Source: Aquarana catesbeiana (taxonomy: Eukaryota; Chordata; Amphibia; Anura; Ranidae). Taken from it: a stretch of DNA of 64,000 bases. Positions 56,748 through 64,000 of the stretch are shown one piece after another. Below the pieces are notes generated by a model that was given only the letters and a program-made list of their open reading frames with translations, had not been told where the DNA came from and ran no database searches. The DNA lies in the NCBI RefSeq assembly GCF_042186555.1, contig NC_133326.1, forward strand, positions 587,530,119 through 587,594,118, read 5' to 3'. Positions within the stretch are counted from its first letter, which is position 1, and each line of letters opens with the position of its first letter. The position numbers and the translations under genes were made by a program.

Positions 56748-57110
56748 GCTGCTTTAACACTGAAAGCGCTGGCCGTTGGCGGTAAAGCGCCGCTCGTTTG
56801 TGTCGCTTTTCGGCCGCTGGTGGGGAACTTTTTACCCCAAAGAAGGGGTTAAAAACTCCCGTGTTGCGGTTCTTCCGAATCGCTTTTCAGGCGCAATGGG
56901 CAGGGGCATTTGGGAGCGCTAAGTACAGTGCTCCCAAGCCATCCCAAAGACGCTGCTTGTAGGACTCTTTCAAACGTCCTGCAAGCGCACCGCCCCAGTG
57001 TGAAAGCACTCAGGCTTTCACTCTGGGGAGGCATGAGAGGCTTTTCAGACGCTTTACAGGCGCTATTTTTAGCGCTAAAACACCTCAGCGACCCAGTTTG
57101 AAAGGTGTCT
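56748..57110 (+). repeat. rep4 copy
   Basis: GGGAGCGCTAAGTACAGTGC, CCCAAAGACGCTGCTTG, GTGTGAAAGCACTCAGGCTT and GCTATTTTTAGCGC are shared with other rep4 copies; ends TTTGAAAGGTGTCTA. It is the longest copy in the window. Confidence 0.6.
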
Positions 57111-57324
57111 AACTGTGAATGATGACCCTAGAATTATTGCTTTTACTCCATCACACACAACAATACCCAACATGTGAAGCACAGTTGTTTTCATGCAAAG
57201 GGGCACCCAACTTGCATATTTATGTTCATATGTGTTTACATGGGGAGAGGACTTTTGAATTATGTGCTACTTTAATTTTTTAAGTTTATTTCCTTCAACT
57301 TTATTTCTATCACATAGGAGGCTG

Positions 57325-57538
57325 ACAATGGGCAGGGGCGTTTTGGGAGCGCTAAATACATCACTCCCAAGCCGCCCCAAAGATGCTGCTTTCAGGACTT
57401 TTTCTAACGTCCCGCAAGTGCACCGCCCCAGTGCGAAAGCACCCATTGCAATAAATGAGAGGCAGTTTTCAGGCACTTTACAGGTGCTATTTCTAGCGCT
57501 AAAAAGCCTGAAAACTGCCTCAGTGTGAAAGGGGTCTC
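57325..57538 (+). repeat. rep4 copy, partial
   Basis: Starts within the family at ATGGGCAGGGGCGTTTTGGG and ends GTGTGAAAGGGGTCTCA. It lacks the left third seen at 56748. Confidence 0.6.
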
Positions 57539-57823
57539 ATTGTGTAATACAATATATGTTTATAGAAAGCTGCATCTGACTAGAGATACCACCAGATTAT
57601 ACAGCAGGTGTGTTGCTGGCAAAGCCTTGCATTTTATCTTGGGTGCCAAGGAAAACCAGGAAAGGATCTGCATGATACTACCCTTGGAAGGTGCAGTTGA
57701 TTGGTAGAACTTTAAAGGTCATCTTGTCTGTCAATTGCAAAAAGGTGCTTTCTCTCCACAAACAACATTGTAAAGTTTACAACAAATTCCCTTAAATTTT
57801 GTGACACATTTCTTTTTTTTTAG

Positions 57824-57919
57824 GCATTGCAGAGATTGATCAAGTATTAAATGTCCTGCTTACAACAGCCATGTTTGTGGGAGGTTGCACAGCTTTCATT
57901 TTAGACAACACTATTCCTG
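57824..57919 (+). CDS. slc23a2: slc23a2 coding exon 8 of 9
   Basis: Its 96 bases complete Gly (G|GC) and encode [20 protein letters not shown] to ILDNTIP plus G. It holds the helix [20 protein letters not shown] and the conserved LDNTIPG, where the last codon is shared with exon 9. The acceptor is TTTTTTTTAG and the donor CCTG|GTGAGT, phase 1. AEIDQ replaces TGIDQ of the human protein. Confidence 0.95.
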
Positions 57920-58618
57920 GTGAGTATATTCTGAGTGAAAATCAATACAAAGTAATGTAACTCAAAGAGAAAATTTCTCAATTCATCTTTAAGTGGAAAA
58001 AGGAAGACCTGCAAGAGCTAATTCAGGACAGAAAATCAAAAACATTGGCAAGTTCCCAAAAACTCAGTTTTACTAGATAGAGAGCCTGTTGATGGGAACA
58101 ATGCATAGTAGTAAAGTACAATTCTAATACTTACCAGTATCGCCCATCTTTCTTGCAGAGCTTGGTCTTGATCTTTTGCATCCAACACTTCCGGACAATG
58201 CATGCTGTGGCTGAAGCAGTAAAGTACAGAGCTGCAGGGACGTGTCATCGACATAGCGTAGGAGATGATTTGCAGCAATCTGACATACCTAAAAGTGTTG
58301 GACGCTGAAGATCGTAGTGGTAGCTCTAGCTTTGCAAAAGAGAAGGTGAAAAATAATCTGTCTGTACTTTACTATTGTGTTTTTTTTTTTCTTTACATCT
58401 GTTTCTAAAATTTTGGTAAAGGCAGCAGAAATCTTATTTACGTTTGAAAATATACATGAAAGTCACTCTAGAGCCTATACATTTTCAGAAGGTTTCTTAT
58501 AAAAATGAGGACTAGAATCATTTGGCAGCTTTAGTATTAAAGTATAACCAGCTCATGGAAGAGCAAGGTGGAGATGTTATTATGGTGAGGAATGTCCAGT
58601 CTATGCACCTCATCTGAG
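57920..58618 (+). other. intron after exon 8, nothing recognised
   Basis: No gene or clear element. The repeated AGTAAAGTACA words (58110 and 58220) hint at a small inverted unit (CCAACACTT / AAGTGTTGG near 58184 and 58294), but no ends could be set. Confidence 0.4.
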
Positions 58619-59086
58619 TTAAAACAGAGTTCCGACTAAAACAAAAAAATTAAAAGTCAGCAACTAGAAATACTGCAGCTGCTGACTTTTAATAATCGGA
58701 CACTTACCTGTCCCAGGGTCCAGCGATGTGGGGGAACGAGGCCCCGCTTGTCTCCCCCTCCTTTCTGTGGCGCCGGCATTGTCACTGTGGGCGCCCGGCT
58801 GTGGCTTCACAGCCGGGCACGCACTGCGCATGCGCGAGCCGTGCTGTGACTGGCCGGGCAATCATCTGGGACCTGTGACGTGTCCCAGATGATTGCCAAG
58901 AGGGAGGAGGGAAAGGTGAACAACTTCCGGCGCTGCAGTGCCCCGAGAGGAAGTGGGAGCTGGATGCCCCCTAAAAAGAGGGTTTCCGCTCCCCCCCCCA
59001 AAAAAATGACATGCCGAATGTGGTATGTCAGGGGGTCACTTTACCTTAAAGCGGAAGTTCCATTTTTGGGTGGAACTCCGCTTTAA
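58619..59086. mobile_element. rep3 copy 3, TTAA-flanked
   Basis: TTAA at 58619-58622 and 59083-59086. Ends are TTAAAACAGAGTTCCGAC and GGGTGGAACTCCGCTTTAA. It contains AAAAGTCAGCAACTAG...CTGCTGACTTTTAA and an inverted pair CATCTGGGACCTGTGACGTGTCCCAGATG near 58864-58894. Same family as 48052, 55029 and 62105. Confidence 0.78.
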
Positions 59087-59885
59087 TATACATATCATAC
59101 AAGCCTTATGATCTGACAGACTGAATGTTGTTCAGAAAAGAAATCTTATGGCTGACAGCTGAATGGGATGGGGTATAGAGCTCTCTGCAGGAAGCTCTCA
59201 CATTTATGACAACTTCCCAACACAAACATGCCCCACTCTGAGCATTACACATCTCTGTATGCAAGATCAAAGCTGGTCTTAATTACTGCCAGTTTTCTAA
59301 TCTGTTGCCTTCTGTTGCCTTTTGGTAATTCTTTAAGAATCTGGCTCTGCTACTGTATATCTATCTATATATATATATATATCTAAAGAGCTTGTTTAGA
59401 GTTATCTAAATTCCCATCCCACACTTTCATGGAACAGGGCTTCTCGGTAGCGGGTGCTGCAGCGGCTACAAGATGGGTACTAGATACATGACAGATAAAT
59501 GCACATATTCGCCAGCACACTATGGATCTTCAAATGTTGTCCAAAACTTTTACTGCAGAAAGATCACATCACAAAAGAACAAGTGTAACGTTTCCGAGCC
59601 ACACAGGACCACTTTGTCATGCAGATGTCGGTTTGTAGGTCTCAATGAACAGTGCTGCGGTAGTTCATTGTATCTTCTTGTCAGTGTGAAACTGCCTGAT
59701 CATACGATGTACAAGCAAACAGCTTACACTGACAATCTACAGGAGTCCTGCATGGCACCAATGATCCGCTGATCATTAATACAATGCTTTCCAGGTTCCT
59801 AAAAAAAAAAATGTAAATGCACATTTTTTTTTACCTGCAAAAAATGGACATTTATTATTTTTTTTAAAAAATGTGAACTTATCCT
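59087..59885 (+). other. intron sequence, nothing recognised
   Basis: A short TA/CTAT microsatellite lies at 59358-59382 and homopolymer A/T near 59800-59870. The 99-codon frame at 59473-59772 has no recognisable feature and sits in an intron. Confidence 0.5.
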
Positions 59886-60345
59886 TTAAAGTGACAATAA
59901 ACTCCCATCTTTATAAAATTAAAATAAATGCACTATATTGAAAAATAAGTAGAACATACCTTCTATCTCTTTTCCTTTGTTTCGTCTTTTAAATGCAAGC
60001 TTTTTTCTGTTCTAGGGTGGCTGCATTTGATCGCCATGCTTCCTCTTGTGTGTATCTGAATGTAGCCACCCTTTCCTGCTCACCCCTGAGATGGACTGAA
60101 CATTGACACATTCAGCTCTATAAGAATTGTAATACGCATGGAGCGTACTATGTGAGTAGAAATGACGACAATGCTCGCTCCACACTAGTAGCAGCGAGGT
60201 TCTTCAGTGGATGATGGGGAGCATGCATAGGACAAAAATTAAGTCTGAAAACAACAGTAAGAGACTTAAAAAAACAGAACTATGGTATACTTGATATATT
60301 AGAACAGTTAATGTAAAAATAAATCTGAATTTAGTGGCACTTTAA
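59886..60345. mobile_element. TTAA-flanked non-autonomous element (Kolobok-like)
   Basis: TTAA at 59886-59889 and 60342-60345. Ends are TTAAAGTGACAATAAAC and the complement of TTAAAGTGCCACTAAATTC. Internal CATTTGATCGCC...GGTGGCTGCA text, no coding. The 3' splice acceptor of exon 9 lies only 250 bases downstream. Confidence 0.68.
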
Positions 60346-60593
60346 AGTGGAGGTAGTTAGACCTACCTGAATTTGTCTCCCCTGTCGATAATGGCACAAA
60401 TGCTTGCAGGTATTTTTAAAGGAAACTACTGGCAGAAATGGTCTGCATTATTGTATTCCTCCGCTTGTCTCTCTTGTAGAATGAGCTGACAAATCACTGA
60501 GCAGACTCTCCCCCGGAATAATAGGAATAAGTATTGTTTTAAAGTTGTTTCTTGTTGAGTCCCTTATATAACCTGATCATTGTATTCATCTAG

Positions 60594-60826
60594 GTACACC
60601 AGAAGAAAGGGGTATCAAGAAGTGGAAGCGTGGGTTGGGTAAAGGAGGAGCTGCTATTGAAGGAATGGAGTCGTATGACTTTCCTATTGGAATGAACTTT
60701 CTGCGCAAATACAAGTGTTTCAGTTACCTTCCTATTAGTCCCACATTTGCGGGATATCATTGGAAGGCTCTACGGAAGAACGGCAAAAGTCGGCAAGCAG
60801 AGGAGGATTCGGAGCCTACAGTATAG
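60594..60826 (+). CDS. slc23a2: slc23a2 terminal coding exon (9 of 9)
   Basis: Its 233 bases complete Gly (G|GT) and encode TPEERGIKKWKRGLGKGGAA, then MESYDFPIGMNFLRKY, KCFSYLPISPTFAGYHWKAL and the acidic tail EEDSEPTV before the TAG at 60824-60826. This is the cytoplasmic C-terminus; FSYLPISPTF and the Ser/Glu/Asp-rich end are specific to SVCT2, which settles the paralogue. The acceptor is TGTATTCATCTAG. Variation from human is concentrated in the GLGKGGAAIEG and KNGKSRQ stretches. Confidence 0.96.
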
Positions 60827-62104
60827 CACCAGCCTCCCTATTGAAACTTCCGTCTTGTAATACGTCTTTGCTAACTCTTGCCAGGTTTACTCAGCCTCGA
60901 ATTGGACGTTTTGTTAAGTATTTTCTGTAGATTTACATAGAATGTTTCCAGGGCTGAGACACAGGATGTACTGTGGGTTTATTCACTCACCCTTGTCACC
61001 TCCTTGTTAATATTGTGCCTCTAATGCAGTGTTGCCCCTTCCCCACCTCCCTTTTACTACTCCTACAAGCAATATGTGTCCTGCCTGATTCCCATTATCC
61101 GCTCTATCACAACCTCTTGCTCTTGGAAACTGCATGGCTGGCTCTTCCCACACAGTAGCAATGGACTCAGCACTTGCTGATTAAACGGGTACAGCACATT
61201 CTGGTTTGTCACCCTCTGTCTCAGCTCTGCAGTACGTGATTCTTTTGGCCCTTGGTTTACACCAATCCTCTTGAGAGTTCAAGTGTACAGTGGTGTCTTT
61301 GTAGCCCATCAGCTTTTCTCCTGTTCTTTCCATCCTGTAGTTGCACAAGGAGATTGAAAGCTGGAGGGGAGGGGGACTGGTTTGTTTTCCTTCTAAGTGT
61401 GGGGGCCAGTATATCCACTAGGTGGTGCTCACTTCTGACCATCAGCCATAACGATGGAGATGATTTCTGAAGTACATGTACATTTATTTATGTTGTTGTT
61501 TGCACAGCCATTATCCCTAACATAAGATTTTTAATGGTTTACCGATGCAACAGATTCTTTACATGTAATATTTATTTTTTGTTTTCATTGGTATTTATTG
61601 GATGTCCCTTTTGCCTTAATGATGTTTTACTGATACGTGGCATGGATCATCAGCTAACTTATAGTCTCTTCCGTATTTTTTTTCTCCAACATCTAGGCAC
61701 ACTTCCAATCCTTTACAATCTATAGATATTATATTTAACACACATCTCTGGCAATTAAGAGGCCTCAGGTCAAACTGTACAATAGTCACAAGAAAAAATG
61801 TATTTGTGTCCTGTACAGACTGAAGGTAGAAGGTAAGGTACTCTAGTGGTCTACTCTCTGTGGAGGCAGCCATTTTGTTTCATAAACCAGTACTCAACCC
61901 GGTACTTCACTAGAAGCCAGTGTCAATAACAACATAGAACCTGAGCTCTATCAAGTAAATTGAGCTAGCACCAATATTTATGTCCATAGATGCCAAAATA
62001 AATCTTATATTTTATTTTAGAAATCCCTCAATAAAAACACCCATTGCTTTTTCTTTTCTTACCTTGCTTCCAGGCCTCTAACTGTCAAATGCGTGCATAA
62101 GAAT
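60827..62104 (+). other. slc23a2: slc23a2 3' untranslated region, proximal part
   Basis: Non-coding sequence directly after the stop. Open frames here lack support. Two AATAAA hexamers, 61997-62002 and 62030-62035, are candidate poly-A signals. The mammalian SLC23A2 mRNA has a long 3' UTR, so transcription may continue beyond the transposons that follow. Confidence 0.65.
61997..62035 (+). promoter_or_regulatory. candidate polyadenylation signals
   Basis: AATAAA occurs at 61997-62002 and 62030-62035, about 1.2 kb after the stop. No transcript evidence is available; either, neither or a later site could be used. Confidence 0.4.
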
Positions 62105-62632
62105 TTAAAGTGGTTCTAAAGCTTAGACATTTTTTCCGCTTGAATGGCCTAGGCCAGTGATGGTAAACCTTGGAACCCCAGATGTTTTGGAACTACATTT
62201 CACATGATGCTCATGCACTCTGCAGTGTTGAGCATCATGGGAAATGTAGTTCAGAAACATCTGGGTTGCCAAGGTTAGCCATCACTGGCCTAGGCTATCC
62301 AAACGGAAGTTCTCTTCCCCTCCCTCCCTGCAATCATCTGGGACACGTGACAGGCCCTAGATGACTGCCAGACCATTAAGGACACACAGTGTGACATGCA
62401 CAGTGAGCACCCGGCTGTGAAGGCCGCAAGCTGTCACAGCCGGGAGCCCATAATTAAAAGTGCAATGCAATTAAAATTGAAATGCCGACACCAAGGAGAG
62501 CAGCGTTGGCGCGGGTGACCACATCGCTGGATCCTGGGACAGGTGAGGGTGTGTTTCTTAAAAGTCAGCAGCTACACTTTTTGTAGCTGCTGACTTTTAG
62601 TAAACCTAGAAACGACTGGAGCTCTTCTTTAA
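62105..62632. mobile_element. rep3 copy 4, reverse orientation, split by a hAT palindrome
   Basis: TTAA at 62105-62108 and 62629-62632. Ends TTAAAGTGGTTCTAAAGC and GACTGGAGCTCTTCTTTAA are degraded relatives of the rep3 ends. AAAAGTCAGCAGCTACACTT / GTAGCTGCTGACTTTT near 62560-62600 is the family hairpin. It also contains GGGACACGTGACAGG and the GGCTGTGAAGGC/GCTGTCACAGCC pair. Confidence 0.65.
62155..62287. mobile_element. palindromic hAT-type element with exact 8-base duplication
   Basis: 133 bases starting CAGTGATGG and ending CCATCACTG, with nearly the whole length inverted (AGATGTTTTGGAACTACATT / AATGTAGTTCAGAAACATCT; CATGATGCTCATGC / GAGCATCATGG). The octamer GCCTAGGC flanks both sides (62147-62154, 62288-62295). 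CAGTG ends and 8-base duplication indicate hAT mobilisation. Confidence 0.85.
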
Positions 62633-63030
62633 TGCATTCCCTGCAATAAGGTCAAAAATATCCCAGTGTTTATATCGCCCTCATTTATACATACCTGAGT
62701 CCTGTCTCGATCCAGTGCTGTGCTCGTCTGCAGCGGCTCTCTCTGCTCACAGCGGCATCCATTGGCTCCTGCTGCTGTCAATTAAATCCAATAAGCAGAG
62801 AGCTGGGGTATGTGGGCTAAGTCACGCTGTGTGTTTCAGTATCAAGCCCGCAGATGTGCCTTCATAGGAAGTGGCTTCCTGTGGTGGCACACCAAGCAGA
62901 TGTGGGGCCTGGAGCGCCAGTGGGGAACCCCAGAAGAGGAGGTTTGGGACTGCTCTGTGCAAAATCATTGCATAGAGCAGGTACGTTTTTAACATGTTTA
63001 TTTTTTAATAAAAACAATTAGCTTTACAAC
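62633..63030. repeat. second copy of the 30330 repeat family
   Basis: Shares GGCTCCTGCTGCTGTCAAT, the CCAATAAGCAGAGAG-like run, GGCTTCCTGTGGTGGCAC and CTGCTCTGTGCAAAATCATT with 30545-30800, in the same orientation. The ends are not clear. Confidence 0.5.
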
Positions 63031-63929
63031 AGTTTTACAGAAACACTGTCCTAAGAAACTAATGCTGCAGGTATAAAATGCAGACACCCACACTCCTATT
63101 AGCCAATCACTATGATGGGGCTGCCTAACTGGCCATTTGGAATGTGCAGAAGGCAGGAAGGGGAAGCTTAGGAGCCACCAGGAACTGTTGGAGATGTGCC
63201 TGCAAATGTTGAAAGCTACTGCAGACATGTGTAGACACATCTAAATGGTGCATTTTCTATCTGCAGCAGTTTTTTCTGCTATGACAGATTCTTTGTTTTA
63301 GCATTAGTGAACTTATAGTTCCTCTATTGTAGCCTACAATATTACATACAAATGAACCCAGTGAGAGAAAGCTCATCTTCTGTGATTCAGTTAGAGGTTT
63401 CTCTGCTCTTCTGCTGCATGAGCTGTTATTATACTGTTTAAGCTTGATATTGGCCAGCAGAAAGTGTTGGACAGATGGCTAATCTGTACTCCTTTCACAA
63501 GTAACAGGGGATACATTCATATGTAGTGGTTCCAGGAGCCCACATTCCAAATAGACTGTAATAGGGAATTATTAGTATTATTCATGCTTGCTAAGCAGAG
63601 TAGTTCTTTAACCACAAGTGCAGCAGTATTCTGAAATTCCTGACAGCCATTTAGGAGTCACCTTTCCACACTTTCCTGCTGCCTCTTGATGTGTAAATTT
63701 AGGCATTCCAAAATCCTTATTACTTGGAAGTATTAGGCAAACATTAACAAATTATAGTTAACAACACAAAATGGCTTCATTCACTATGAGGGCAGAGGCA
63801 CTAGAAGTCCACATTAAAGGTGAAGATGTACTACTACCAGAGGCGGGTGTATGGGGAATGTATTGTAAGAGGTCTGAGTAGGCTTTACATTGGTATTAGA
63901 TGATTAGACACAGGATTGCATTGTGACAT
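63031..63929. other. sequence after slc23a2, nothing recognised
   Basis: No exon, element end or RNA gene seen. It may be 3' UTR or intergenic. Confidence 0.45.
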
Positions 63930-64000
63930 TACGGCCCCTTTCACAATGGGGCGGTTTGCAGGCGCTATTGCGCTAATAATAGCGCCTGCAAACTGACCCA
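63930..64000 (-). repeat. rep4 copy, reverse, cut by the window end
   Basis: CGGCCCCTTTCACAATGGGG, CGGTTTGCAGGCGCTATTGC and AATAGCGCCTGCAAACTGA match the end of rep4 at 27170-27235 in reverse. Confidence 0.6.

Noticed and set aside
1..64000. CRISPR array, bacterial operon or tRNA/rRNA gene
   Set aside because: No regularly spaced short repeats, no Shine-Dalgarno-led gene rows, and no cloverleaf or rRNA core sequence noticed; splice sites and transposons are vertebrate.

Overview
The window is vertebrate genomic DNA, most likely from a frog and probably a ranid-type anuran. It holds one recognisable host gene, the 3' two-thirds of slc23a2 (sodium-dependent vitamin C transporter SVCT2), on the + strand. 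Its introns are packed with transposable elements of kinds common in amphibians: Tc1/mariner, DIRS, Penelope-like, L1 and L2 LINEs, hAT, and many TTAA-flanked non-autonomous DNA transposons. The species assignment is inferred from the repeat mix and the protein. There are no bacterial genes, operons, CRISPR arrays or rRNA genes, and I saw no tRNA.

slc23a2: nine coding exons were placed by reading the conserved protein and requiring GT/AG junctions and matching codon phase: 14514-14695, 29405-29525, 34877-35033, 50585-50732, 50922-51027, 54707-54836, 56135-56272, 57824-57919 and 60594-60826 (stop). Together they form one open frame of 436 codons plus stop, with no disruption. The NAT-family signature (PN-x-G-x4-T) and the ESIGD acidic pair are present. 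The exons for the N-terminal third were not found and must lie before base 1. The 3' UTR starts at 60827.

Region by region. 1-3460: decayed DIRS element (RT, RNase H, tyrosine recombinase, complementary terminal repeats). 3466-6838: antisense L1 with a small foldback, hammerhead-like insertion. 6845-12495: Tc1 relic, rep1 fragment, and an L2 LINE split by a Penelope-like element. 12641-13620: two rep2 copies. 16374-26332: two Tc1 copies of one family (one carrying a rep1 insertion), plus a different Tc1 that contains rep2 and a Harbinger-like element, itself containing rep1. 26677-29040: another Tc1 with three insertions. 29082-29297: a duplicated fragment of a slc23a2 exon. 30330-34310: non-autonomous repeat, L1, L2 tail and a possible L1 tail. 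37305-44524: microsatellite, foldback elements, rep1, Tc1, and a split TTAA element with L1 inside. 46105-50090: foldbacks, rep2, rep3, and a hAT element with a long hairpin. 51488-64000: small elements between the last exons, several with clear target duplications.

All transposon genes seen are interrupted by stops, frameshifts or deletions; only slc23a2 looks functional. The most unusual observations are the exon-fragment copy flanked by a 17-base direct repeat, several relics resembling Penelope-type hammerhead ribozymes, and a nearly perfect ~190-base-arm hairpin inside a hAT element with an exact 8-base target duplication.
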